A stretch of 64,000 nt of DNA, from contig NC_088655.1 in assembly GCF_964019385.1 (NCBI RefSeq), positions 17,118,648 through 17,182,647 of the forward strand, given 5' to 3'. A program made the translations under genes and the position numbers. Source of the DNA: Sycon ciliatum (taxonomy: Eukaryota; Porifera; Calcarea; Leucosolenida; Sycettidae). Shown here piece after piece: positions 1 through 11,300 of the stretch; position 1 is the first letter of the stretch; each line of letters begins with the position of its first letter. The notes below the pieces were generated by a model, which was not told the DNA's origin, searched no databases, and saw nothing but the letters and a program-made list of their open reading frames with translations.

Positions 1-245
1 AAAGTTTTTGTCTTCACAAGTATACTTTCAAGCCTTCTCGTCAGGTGAAATACAGGCAAGGGAAAAGGAACAGGAACAGTGGATTAAATACAGTAAGAAG
101 GTGGTAAAACAGCGCCAAAAAGAAAGAAAGAAAGAAGATAGCTAAAGTAAACAGCGAAAATTGCAATAATGACACAAAGGTGCAAATGCGAGAAAACTCA
201 ATAAGCGTGACATGTAGTGCGACAACAAGAGACAACCACTGGACA
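1..245. other. No gene seen; left edge flank
   Basis: I see no coding pattern, RNA gene or repeat boundary here. The short open frames show no recognisable domain. Confidence 0.5.
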
Positions 246-247
246 TA

Positions 248-1244
248 CTTCCTCCGCGTCATCGAAATTGTCGCAGTTTGACTAGTGACTTGTCACTTGT
301 TACTGACAACTCCATAAGCTAAGCCATTCAAAACTTATTACACAAGATGATAGTCTGAAGACTAGAGTAACGTTCCAGGACAGTTGGACTGAAGTTTTTC
401 ATCCAGAGATGAAGTCCTCGTCGTCGCTGATGTCAATGGACGCAAAAATATCGTTCCGAAATATTTCAAGGAAGGTTGAAAGTTGGTCGCGCCTCATCTC
501 AAACGCTTTGACTTTCTCCACAGGACAAGAGCTGCTATGCTTGTCGTTTGCTAGCTCCGGATGATTTCTACTTCACCACAAACGAAGCCTAGTAAGAATA
601 CACGATCGTTGCGAGGTCGGTTGATTATCTTGAAATGAACTTTTTTTAGCCGTGGCATGCCCATTTATTTTTGCTGTTTGGCCACAGCTCATGCAGCTCA
701 GGTAAGAGTACTATCGCGTCCAGCGCGCCCTGCTTTTCAGCATCACTGGTATACCATGGTACGGCACCTGCGCGTGCATCACTAGCACTATGTGTAGGGT
801 CTACATGGCTCTTGCAGGTACAATCGTGTTCTGAGTGCCTCAGCCAGAGCGACAAATTTTATCGCTGTTGCAGGCATTTAGTTTTCTGACCCCTCGATGT
901 TTCTCCAAGCGCTGCCACTTGTTCCACGAAGTCATTCTCACCCCAGCTAAGGTAAAACAGTGATGAGGCTTGAGTGAATGGCCATAAGCACGAGAATTGT
1001 GCAGGCTGCAACGCCTGACTGATCTCCGCGAGTCGAAATTACCATCGCAGCGACATCAGCGAAGAAATTGCGTCTAGTTCAAAAATTCCAGCTTCCAATA
1101 ACAGAAAATAGAACTTTACCGTCACCCTATACTGATGACTATCGCCTATGTCCAATTCCTTGCCTCTGGTACGAGTGCTGGTGAGTAAATACCCCGTTTT
1201 ATATCAAAAGTCAAACTGCGACAATTTCGATGACGCGGAGGAAG
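248..1244. mobile_element. TA-flanked terminal-inverted-repeat element (997 bp)
   Basis: A perfect 36-bp inverted repeat lies at both ends (248-283 and 1209-1244, beginning CTTCCTCCGCGTC). Each end is bordered by TA (246-247 and 1245-1246). TA duplication with inverted termini is the Tc1/mariner pattern. No transposase is readable inside, so this is probably a nonautonomous copy. The family assignment is inferred only from the termini and target site. Confidence 0.7.
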
Positions 1245-1253
1245 TACATGTAA

Positions 1254-1640
1254 CTAACGAGGTTTTGAGGACCTACCTAACAGCCTAAGTGTGAATTTGA
1301 TTTGTTTCTGCTTGCAAAGGTTGGGTTTCTTTGTGTGGATGTGTACAGCTTCCAAAACATTCAGCAATCTAGCACTGCGTACACGTGACACAATCGAAAA
1401 ACAATCATCTGAATACACAGCACGACAATCAGGATGCTCAAACAAATGACTAGCGATGGACGACTCATACTTATCAGAACTAACATCAGAACAATTAGCA
1501 TGTGCGGTGGACACATCCGATTTCACATGGCTAGTCGAGTGGACCCTAGCCGTTGCCTCTGTCTGTACTTTAGTCGCTGCCATCGCCGCCGTTGCCGATC
1601 TTGTCATTCTTCTGGTTGATGCGGTTCCTGTCACTGCCAC
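1254..1640 (-). pseudogene. GIY-YIG-type endonuclease C-terminal fragment of a retroelement
   Basis: The C-terminal half of this 128-residue frame has the pattern seen at the end of GIY-YIG nuclease domains in Penelope-like and related retroelements: SSIASHLFEHPDC, then DCFSIVSRVRSARLLNVLEAVHIHTKK. The E of LEA is at the position of the catalytic glutamate, and the stretch ends in a Lys-Pro-x-Leu-Cys segment. The N-terminal GIY and YIG strands and the reverse transcriptase are missing, so it is a fragment. It begins 9 bp after the TA element. A C-terminal nuclease from another retroelement class is possible. Confidence 0.45.
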
Positions 1641-1833
1641 GCCAGTAGGTGTCTTGTCCGGTTGTTTTTCTGGTGGTCTAGTTAATTGTGAGGTGACGTT
1701 GCTTGGTGTTGATGCCGCTGCGTTGGACCATCTTGTACCAGGATGATTCTTTGCTGGACGTCCCCTCCGTGGTCGAGTGGATCGTGCGTGTTGTGGAATA
1801 AGGTGTAGCGGTGCGTGTTGTCGGATGCGTGCT
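1641..1833. other. No gene seen between nuclease fragment and LINE 3' end
   Basis: Short open frames only. I see no domain and no repeat boundary apart from the LINE tail that starts at about 1834. Confidence 0.4.
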
Positions 1834-2633
1834 ACATTTACATTTAGACTTTATTTGAAGGATTCTCCAAAAGTAAATGGATACTTATCGGGGGAGTTTC
1901 CTGGAAGGGTGGATGAGACGAAAGGGAAGTGAAAAGGGAGAAGGGAAAATAGTACTTAGCAGAAACACTGCTCAGGGAAAACTACAGGTAAAACCACCAG
2001 GGAGAAACAGAATACATGACGAGAGCTAGATGCGAAAATCAGGAATTCCGGTGGTGGAGAATTTGTACGTTAAATAATGGTCCTTCAGGAGAAACCGAAA
2101 CTTAACAGAAGATCTCTCCCTGCGTAGGCTCTCAGGAAGCTTGTTCCAGACAACTGATAAACCGAAAAGAGGAGATTTAAAGAAATGAGTTCCAGAACGA
2201 GGCAAAACGATAGAGGAAGGGTGGCCGCAGCTGCTGGAGATGGTGAAACTAAACTGGCTCAGTAGTGCTGGAAATTGGTAGAATACATGATGAAAATAAA
2301 CTGGAGAGAGAATTTGACGACGCCATTGGAGCGATTCCCATTCACACAGATGATTCAGAACATTCTTGGATGTTGTCCAAGTAGGAAGCTGTCGGGTCTT
2401 ACGCATTAGGTAGGATCGGGCAGCAGTAGCTTGTAGTCGATCCAATGTGCAGGATTGCGTAGACGACATGGCGAACAGTCAAACAGGGACAGCATACTCC
2501 AGTAAGGGTCTCACTTAACATTTATACAGTAAATTGATGGTTGGTGCGGGGAGACAACGGGTCATGTGGCATAATAGAAATACTCTACTGCGATACTTAC
2601 TAGTGATTTTAGTAATATGGTCAGAGAAACTAA
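1834..2633 (-). pseudogene. Non-LTR retrotransposon (LINE-1 of this window), C-terminal RT part and 3' end
   Basis: The frame at 2026-2469 encodes the typical end of a CR1/L2/Jockey-type ORF2. It has LDRLQATAARSYL, a Trp- and Phe-rich middle, then the S..LPRSG.....FG.SVVWNKLPESLR block. On the minus strand the sequence runs on to an AATAAA box and an (AAATGT)n-like tail at about 1834-1855, which marks the 3' end. The upstream part of the same element lies at 14920-15084 and 17241-18462, separated by two later insertions. The 3' untranslated region is about 190 bp. Confidence 0.75.
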
Positions 2634-2876
2634 GGCCGCGGTCACACCGAAACAAGCCACTTTGGGCTTGTTATCCCTGGGGCTCAGCTGGCTTGCTTGA
2701 TTCCTGTCGAGCGGTCACACCAAACATCGCGTGCAAGGCTTGTTTTTTTTGCCCGCCAATTATTGAATATCTCGAAACACACCGGCGTTCGCAACAGGCA
2801 AGAAATCGGAAAAGCAGGACGATGCAATCGTGTTGTAGTGTACTTGTTCAGTTTTGATGAAGAAGCAAAGGAAGCC

Positions 2877-4076
2877 ATGGATCCTGAATTGCGACTTCGA
2901 GTTCTTTTTATTTGTTTGGTGTGTATGGACGCTATGATTCGGGTTTTGTTTCCTGATGTTGAGCTTTCTGCTCCGTCAATTGCTCTCCCGAGTCCACTGC
3001 GCAAACGGAAGCATGATGAAGAGGACCACAACGACGATGCTATTCTTGGCATTTTGCCCAATGTTCCAGGATTTGGAAATCGAAAGAGGCGCTTTTGGCG
3101 TGCTCTTTGCAGTCCAGGTGCGTGGAGTGAGGATGCCATCACGCATTGGAACACAATGGGAGTTGCGTGGGATGTAGCTGACTGGGAAAACGATCAGTAC
3201 AAGCTTCATTTGAGAATGAGCCAAGCATCCTTTTGGGCCCTGCATGCCGAAATTGGTGGACATCTGGAAAGAGAAATAACGAACTACCGTCGCCCAGTAT
3301 CTTCGGCAATGCGGCTCGCCATCACTCTGCACTGGTTGGCTCACAACACAGCGATGGCACAACTATCCTTGATGTTCGGCATCGGAAAGTCGACCGCTGT
3401 GGCCATCACCCATGATACCGTCAATGTGTTGAAGACTGTTCTTCTCCCGAAGGTAATCAAATTTCCTACTGGAAAGAAATTGCGCAAGGTTATGAAAAGG
3501 TTCCGTTGACTCTGTGGCCTTCTGCGTTGTGCTGGCGCTATTGATGGAACGTTCATGCGCATCCGGAAGCCTTTGATACACGGCGATGCATACTGGTGCT
3601 ATCAACGATATCCTGCGATAATTATACTTGCTGTCGTGGACCACCGTGGTCATTTCACGTACCTCAATGTTGGTCGGGCTGGCATCACTTGGCGATGCAG
3701 CCACCTTCCATGCCAGCCACCTTTCAAGGAACATCGCCAACAGAACATGGCTGATCATCAAGGAACGTGGCCCAAACAACAGCGCAATGTCAGGCACTTA
3801 CATTCCGAACGAACGAATGATTCGTCCATTTTAGTCGGTGATGCAGCCTTCCCTTTTTCAAACACGATGATGAAATGTTTCGATGACCGGCATGGACCAT
3901 TGGAGCCACATGCGCATACCTTTAAATTTCGCTTGATACGCACGAGAAGAGTGGTCGAGCAAGCCTTTGGTCGTCTCAAGGGCCGTTTCCGCATCCTGAA
4001 TGGATGTGATCTGCGGGATCCTGTGTTTGCTGCTGATGTTGCCCTCTCCTGCTGTGCCTTGCACAACTTTGATTAG
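2877..4076 (+). pseudogene. PIF/Harbinger DDE transposase, interrupted
   Basis: Translation starts at an ATG in a strong context (GCCATGG) and matches a Harbinger nuclease over about 400 codons. An N-terminal helical region precedes the catalytic core. The core shows the first Asp in GAIDGTF (about 3535-3555), the second in VGDAAFPFS (about 3836-3860) and the Glu in VVEQAFGRLKGRF (about 3952-3990). The frame has one in-frame TGA (3507-3509). Between about 3680 and 3830 the conserved reading (NVGRAG, then SLGDAATFHASHL) moves to another frame and back, so there are two compensating indels. It is probably inactive, unless the breaks are assembly errors. It ends at HNFD plus stop, so a further C-terminal exon is likely. 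Confidence 0.85.
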
Positions 4077-5594
4077 GATATCTGAAACCCGTGGTGTATT
4101 TAGCCGGCACGTTAAGTCCCATTTCCACAGGTATAGATTCCATCCTCGAGGTTTTCTCACTTCCTGATTACCCCCCTTCTTTACCAGTACCCTTTTCGCT
4201 TGCTTCTACTCAGACTTCTTATTTAACCTCTTCACATTAATATTTTTTTATCGTAATATTTTCTTCTTTTTAAGAATTGCACCCTATTGTACACGCATTG
4301 TACACGTATATGAGCCCAGCCAGCAGAAACCTGAACATGTGTAATTTTTTCAAAAATTATTTTTTCGCTCGAAATTGATTCTACACTATTAATCATTCAA
4401 GTTATCAAGTTTGGTGACAATCTGATAAGCCAAAGCATGGAAAATAGAGTTTCAAGTCACACAGGTCAAGATTCGGTACAATTGGCGCAGCATCCATGCC
4501 CAGTGACTCCATGCAAGTTGATCCTACAGTTTCTGATTGTGATGTGGAACAAGTACATGTAAGTAAATAGAATGCAAGTCAGGCTTGCCCTCTTGGTGCT
4601 GCAGGCATGAGTAGTTCAGAAGTGTGACGATATTCCGTATACACCACTACCTTCTTTACAACACCAGAGTGCAAAACGATAATTGGTGGCTGGCCTTCCA
4701 AATTGTGTTCAGGGACCTCTGTGCTGGCAGTTTGAGCATTGTCCGAAAGCTTGCCATACTGATAGATGTACTGACCAATACCACTGACATCCACTCCCTT
4801 GCACACTTTCACTCAGACCATGATTTCAGCATAATTGTATTTCGATGATATGAGCGAATACTCGCGTTCTGTAGCACGTGAAGATGTTGCCCCAAAGCGT
4901 TCAGCCGGTTTGACTTTTTAGGAATCCCCTTTCTCAGCACAGGCAGCAGCCAGCTTGGCGTCGTCTGGCAAGGTAGAGTACTAATAATACTACGCTCTGT
5001 TTTGCGCCGTGAGAAGCCCTCCATCAGTGTCTGCAACATCATTGTTGTCGATGTAGAAATACGGATCGCTCAGCGGGTCGACATTCAGCTTCTCCTCGCA
5101 GTCGCTATTACTCCAGCACTGACTATCGTCGCCACCAGTATCCAGTGTCGATTTTATGAGGGCTCTTCGTTGCTATGAATATGAGACTCGCCACTGCTGG
5201 ACAAACTCAGCGAGATCGCCACCAAAGAAATAATTCCGATCGCGAACTAACTTTCAGAGCCGCTTCGTACAGGGAGTCTCACGCTGACAACTCTGGACCT
5301 AAGTCCTTGTCGCGACACCTGTCGCCATCGCTGTGTCTAAACTAAATCTCCGTTTGACGAGCTCTCACCTAGCGCTAAAATCAATTGACCCAACTCATTT
5401 TGAAGAAACTTGAAACTCCTTTGACAACGAAAACACCCACTCGATCGAAAAAGAATCTTCAAAAGCAAGCTCACTGCGCGTCCCAAACTTTGACGTCACA
5501 TTTTGATGATTGATATCAAGTACACAAGTGCTGGTTTTCGCTGGCTGGGGCTCATATTTATTCTCGGAGACCCCCTTGATTTAGGCGTCGGCCT
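4077..5594. other. Noncoding interior of the Harbinger element
   Basis: Nothing in these 1.5 kb is recognisable as coding on either strand. It lies between the transposase core and a possible last exon, so part may be intron. Short minus-strand frames at 4579-5042 show no domain. Confidence 0.4.
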
Positions 5595-5789
5595 TTGGGG
5601 AATCCCTCAAATAATAATAATAATAACTTCTTTGAAGCGTGGGACTTGACAGGAGGCGAGGACTGGAGAATCAGTGACGCTGACTATGAACCAGGTCCTG
5701 ATGATGTGTTTGCCGTCGAAGCAGAGGCTGCTGCACAAGTGTTACGTGAGAAGCTAGCACACCATGTTCACATGCGCTGCCCCATATGA
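5595..5789 (+). CDS. Possible C-terminal exon of the Harbinger transposase
   Basis: This short acidic frame ends in an amphipathic helix (AEAAAQVLREKLAHHVH), the kind of tail that follows the HN(I/F) box in PIF/Harbinger transposases. A plausible splice acceptor (CTTGACAG) sits about 60 bp into the frame. I could not find the matching donor after HNFD, so the link to the transposase is inferred from position and tail character. Confidence 0.35.
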   Translation: MGNPSNNNNNNFFEAWDLTGGEDWRISDADYEPGPDDVFAVEAEAAAQVLREKLAHHVHMRCPI

Positions 5790-6402
5790 TTCCTGCCACC
5801 TTTGCTGTTGCCGAAACAAACTTTTTTTTATTATCTGTTTGTTTGCAATGCTATGATTTCTTGGTTTTTCATCTGGTCTTCCTATTATTTTAACTTTTAA
5901 TTGGTGCATTCTTAGCGCTGTGTGGCTTATGATTTCCTTTTTTTTTCTTTTTGTATTTAGCGCTTTCGTGATTTTATTATTTTCTTCTTTTCGTTTAGCG
6001 CCGAGTTATTATTTTTTATAGTTATTGTGTCGTACTCTCTCGTTAAAAAAATATGATATACAGCAGCTACCTGGACTTTGCATGTGGACCGCTATGCGGT
6101 TTGACAAGATATGGTGTTCATTGAGCCGCTTGCATATTTGTAGACATTTGTCGAATCCCAAATGGCCACATGGATATCTTAGAAGCACGGAGTGTCTTTT
6201 AGCATACTGGCATAGTTACTTTCTCTCATGTTCGTTCTTTATTCGGACATTCACTGATTCTGTCCTCTGCTGTACCCCCTCCCACGCCAAAGTGCAATGG
6301 CTCATTAGTCCTTACGAATACTAAATTCTGCACTCTCGAATCTTTTCGAGTACCTGGTGCTGACCCAATATTTTATAATTCAGACAAATCCTAGATCAGT
6401 TA
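5790..6402. other. AT-rich Harbinger interior, no gene seen
   Basis: AT-rich with homopolymer runs. It ends at the TTA target (6400-6402) of the next nested element. No coding signal. Confidence 0.5.
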
Positions 6403-7437
6403 GGGGCCGTCCGTAAATATCGATGTTTTTTTAGAGACGATATTGGTGCTTCTCTCCCTTGACCCCCCCCCCTCCCCCCAGAAGACGCACATGTACATCT
6501 AGATCATGGAATCAATATTTTTGGATGCTCATGAAGTGCCCAGGATGTTGAGGGTCCGGTGTAGGCGTGAAAATCCCGCCGCACGCACGCTGCATCGCCT
6601 GGGGGGAGCGAACCGGGTTGGCGCTGCAGTGCTCACAGCCATCGTGTACTGGTGAGTGGTGTAGCCAAAGCGGCTACGCTCGGGCTTGAATTTTTTCAAA
6701 TCCTTGTTCAGACAGTCTGTCCCTCCAGGAAATCGCGATTCCACGGACGCAACAAATTTCGCGATTTTGGCCCAAACCCGCGATTTCCGCGTTGTTTGTT
6801 GTTTACTGCACTTCTTTTGACATTTTTCTGCACTACACAGTGCTTTCCATGATCCTGTACGTAGGTTATTTCCACAGTACGCAAATAGCGATTCTAAGGA
6901 TACAACAAATTTCGTGATTTGGCCCAAATCCGCAATTTTCTGCCAATAATTCCGCGAGTTCCTGGCAAGTTCCGCACTTGTCGCCGCATTTGTTGTTGTT
7001 TTCTGCCGCAATTTCTTGCGCAAGTTTTCGAGGATTTTTTCCGCAAATTCCCGCAGGGACAGGACAGTGAAGACTGGAAACTCTTGTGGAGTTCGTCCGT
7101 GTTTGTTCGCACTGCCTCTACGTCTTGAAAAAGGTCTCCTGCAGGCATCGTTCGGCCGATTTCCACAATCAATAGCTCATTCTTTTGCTCTTGAAATTCG
7201 CCATGGGCGTACAGCTTCCAATTTTTGATTTTGTTCTTGTGTCGCGAGTTTTAGCTCCGCGAACGGAAGCTGGTTTCACATTTCTTGTATAGCCATTTAG
7301 ACGTCCGCGTGCAGGGATCGGCGAAACTACATCGATATTTTTCTGATGCTCGAAAAGACGCACATGGCTCTAACCCCCTCCCCCCCAGACGCACCAATAT
7401 CGTCTCTAAAAAAACATCGATATTTACGGACGGCCCC
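6403..7437. mobile_element. Nonautonomous TIR element (1035 bp) nested in Harbinger
   Basis: Perfect 47-bp terminal inverted repeats begin GGGGCCGTCCGTAAATATCG (6403-6449 and 7391-7437). The flanks are TTA on both sides (6400-6402 and 7438-7440). A TTA duplication is compatible with Harbinger-type targets; read as TA it would fit Tc1/mariner. The open frames inside repeat degenerate words and show no transposase, so this is a MITE-like copy mobilised in trans. Confidence 0.8.
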
Positions 7438-7918
7438 TTAGATAACATTGTGGAAAGTTCTCCGGTCCAGTGTTACCGTATACTAGCATGGCCTAGAAGA
7501 GTTTGGTTTGGTAAAACATGAATGGTACTATGGCAAAAGTGTGACAGAATACAATTGTGTTGCTGTGTACCTAGTCATTGTTTTGCTTGTGTTTGTTTAA
7601 CTTCGCACATTAAACGGCAACTGGGCCCAAAACATAAAGGTGAATATAGAAGGAAAGAAGCAAAGGAAACAAAGGGACAGCAAAAGAGGACAGGCTCCAG
7701 AGTGCTGAGGAAGTGACAGAAACTGGTCACATGTACAGGAGCATGCACATTCACATGCCAGAATGAAAGACAGAGGCTCAGCAGACAGCAGCAACAATAG
7801 CAACAGCACTCTCACACACAATTTCACAACTACAAATAGACCTGTTCATCCATGAACACGTGCACGGACACACATGCACACACCCACCAGTCCGCACACA
7901 CCCACCAGTCCGTTCACA

Positions 7919-7922
7919 CACA

Positions 7923-7954
<32 letters not shown>

Positions 7955-7955
7955 T

Positions 7956-8000
<45 letters not shown>
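7919..8000. repeat. (ACGC)n / (AC)n microsatellite
   Basis: ACGC tetramers run into AC dinucleotides. The open frames across it on both strands are repeat artefacts. Confidence 0.9.
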
Positions 8001-8002
<2 letters not shown>

Positions 8003-8198
8003 AGGGGCGTCGGAAGGTATTTTAGTGTGGTACGGTCAGCCATCTGAAGTACAATTGACTCGTGGGGGAGTGGTGGCTGAGCCGAAATTTTTGGAATTTT
8101 AGATCCCAGATCAGTGTATTTTGTTGATTCACGGAGTATCTGAAGCAAAAAGTGGTACGGTCAATACCGTAGTGACCGAACCGTGTGCGACGCCCCTG
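8001..8198. mobile_element. Small hAT-like nonautonomous element
   Basis: The left end (AAGGGGCGTCGG) and the reverse complement of the right end (CAGGGGCGTCGC) form a short inverted repeat of the CAGGGGCG type common at hAT termini. The flanking octamers CACACACA and CATACACA differ by one base, as expected for an 8-bp duplication in a microsatellite. The word GTGGTACGGTCA occurs twice inside. There is no coding capacity. Confidence 0.45.
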
Positions 8199-8347
8199 CA
8201 TACACACACACACACATACACAGCACACATGCGAGGCGAGATGCACACACTGACACATTGGTGTGTGAACAGGAACGCAGAAGCCCTATGCAAAATGTAG
8301 AGATACGAAGTACAAGCATAGTCACAGTAAAACTTTGTACAAAACAA

Positions 8348-11300
8348 TTATTTCTCTTTGTCGGAATCTCCTAAAACATTTTTCAACAAATTCGCCTGAA
8401 ACGTCATGATGGCCTGCAGGTTGTTGGTCTGGAACTGCTGCTGATTCTGCTGAATCCTAGCAGTTGTTTCCAGGAGCTGCGACTGCACCATGCTGCTCTG
8501 CTCCTCGTGCTGCCGTGCCATTGTGGCATCGTGGTCCCTGGCAGCTTGGGCCCGGCGATCCGCCCCCTCCTCCCTCTGGGTACAGGCCTGCCTGTATGTA
8601 TCGAGGAACCTGTCCATCATGGAGCCAGCGTTCCTGGCTCTGGCACTACGTCCATCGATGGTTTGGATCGGATTGCTAGCTCTCGCTGCATTCTCCCTTG
8701 GAGTAACTTCCGCCCTTTTGGCTGTAGGAGCATCACCGTCATCTCCAGTTGGCGTTGCTGGGATCGCCTTCCGTTCGCCCACAGCAACAGGAACCTCACC
8801 AGGTTCGCTTTCCGAAGACGAATCCCAGGTGTCAGCAGCCAGATTCGCTGAAGCAGAGAAAAATAAAGTACCAAAAGAAAACATTATAAGCAGGGTCAGT
8901 GATAACCAGGGACACTCAAGTGCACAAGGACACACCATGTGAAACGCAGGTGATTTTACAGGCTGTAAAATATTTCAACAACGATGAATATTGTTGTGTT
9001 GGCCGGCCAGACACTACAGTATGTTGTATTATGATGTAATGCATTACGTAGCCATGCAAGAGCATGCGCGAGATACGCATCTCGCAGCTGCCTACTTTCA
9101 TGCAGGATCCTTTAGATGTCGTGGTTCTTATGATTTGCCTACAATGGCCAAGTGAGAATATAATCCTATCGTAAACAACTAACTTGTTTACCCCGAAACA
9201 TGGTGTCAGAAGTAAACTAAATAAACGCCCTAGAATTGTCGCAGTAGCGCCACCGGTGCAAGAGGTAAAATGGCAGAAGCAGCCGGATTTACCCCGCCGT
9301 CGATGGATTGGCAAGCCGCAGATTTACCTGACGAATTCGAGCGGTTCCAACAATACTGCCTTCTAGTTTTCCAAGGGCCCTTTTCCGACAAGTGCGACAA
9401 GGAAAAGGTCGCCTATGTCATGCTATGGATCGGGAGAACTGGTGTTGATGCTTTCAATAGTTTCGAGTGGGATAATGCAAGCGACAAATCCAAAGTAGCT
9501 GCCGTCTTCAAGAAATTTAATAAGCATTTGCAGCCACGGGTAAATGCACGACTGGCTCGGTTTGAGCTTCAGAAATACCGCCAGCAACCCGACGAGTCTG
9601 TAGATGATTTCTTTGCGAGGTGTAAGAAGAAGACGTCCAAGTGCAAGTTCAGGGACGCTCAGGAGACTAACGATCGCCTGATAGAACAGCTAATCGTGGG
9701 GACGAAGCACTCGAAAGTGCAAGAACGCCTGCTGGAGGGTGGTAGTGATTTGACTCTGGACGAAGCGCTTGACAAGGCCCGTACTTATGAAGCAACACAG
9801 CGCCACATGGAGCAGCTGTCCACCGCCACCAGCAGCAGCCGTCTACCTGAAACGGTTCACGCCATTTCCAAATCTGTGGGACACGCAGACTGCGGCAAAT
9901 GTGGACGAACCCACCACCCAAGCAAGTGCCCAGCGCACGGCTCCACCTGCAACAAATGCGGGAAGGCGAATCACTGGGCAAACGTATGCCGTTCGCAGGG
10001 GAGAGACGAGGCACATGGAAGGGGCCAGCAACGCGGACGCTGGCGCCAGAGGAGCCCCAGCCCGCGGGAGCGCTACCCCCAGAGGAGCCCCAGCCCACGG
10101 AGACGCTTCGACGCACTGCATTTCGACGCCGTCATCGTCGACAGCGTCGAGCGTCACCAACCGCCACTAGAGCGAGAGGTGTTCGCGACCCTCAATGTCA
10201 GCCTGGACAACACCAACAGACCGGCCACCTTGAGAGCCAAGGTAGATACGGGCGCCCAGGGCAATATATTGCCGCTGAGAGTGTTCTGCCAAATGTTTCC
10301 CCAGCACGTCGGACCAAACGGATACCCAAAGCCGAAGTCCGTGAAGCCGTCAAGTACCACCCTCACAGCGTACGGCGGATCCAAGATAAAGCAATGCGGA
10401 ACCCGTCCTATTCCGTGCTCTTACAATGGCAAGAGTCAACTCGCTGACTTCTACATCACGGACTGCCCTGGCACTGCTATCATCGGCCTCCCGACAGCGA
10501 CAGCCCTGCAGTTAGTCACGCTGAACTGCGCTGTCCAGGAGAAGCCAGCGAGCATCCGAGACAAGGACGACCTGATGAAGCAATACCCGAAGTGCTTCGA
10601 TGGCATTGGGAAATTCCCAGGCAAGTACCACATCACGGTGGACCCCAACGTCGTCCCGGTTGTACACCCTCCACGCCACCTCCACGCCATCGCACTGAGA
10701 GACGAGATCAAGACGGAGCTGGAGGACATGATCCAGAACGGCATCATCACCAAGATCCAGGAAGGCGAACCAACAGCGTGGGTGAACAGCCTCGTGTTCC
10801 GCCTCAAAGACAATGGCAAGCTACGCCTGTGCCTAGACCCCAAGGACCTCAATCACGCCATCCTGCGAGAGCACCACGTGGTCTCCACCATTGAGGAGAT
10901 CACCCCGAAGTTGAGAGGTGCCAAAGTGTTCTCGATCGTCGACGTCAAATGTGGGTACTGGAATGTGGAGCTCGACGACGAATCCAGTTACCTCACCACC
11001 TTCAACACACCATTCGGGCGCTTCAGATTCCTTCGCATGCCATTCGGCCTCAAGATGTCGCAAGATGTCTTCCAAGCAAGGATCGACCAGACGTTCGAAG
11101 GGTGCTCAGGCGTCACCGGCATCGCAGACGACATCGTCACATACGGGACGTCAGACGAGGACCATGATCTCAACATGCACCAGATGATGGTTCGCTGCGA
11201 ACAATCTGGTCTGAAGTTGAACCCAGACAAATGCCGCATCAAAGAGGACAAGATCAAGTTCTTCGGCATCATCTGCAGCGCTAACGGAATACAGCCCGAC

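Noticed and set aside
1456-1746. 96-residue hydrophobic frame on the plus strand as a membrane protein
   Set aside because: It lies opposite the GIY-YIG fragment, which has the conserved pattern; the hydrophobic stretch is a shadow.
5695-5720. CCTGATGATG in the Harbinger interior as a ribozyme core
   Set aside because: No GAAA follows at proper distance; it is within a likely coding stretch.
7778-8148. Cys/Val and His/Thr repeat open frames
   Set aside because: They are products of an ACGC/AC microsatellite on both strands.
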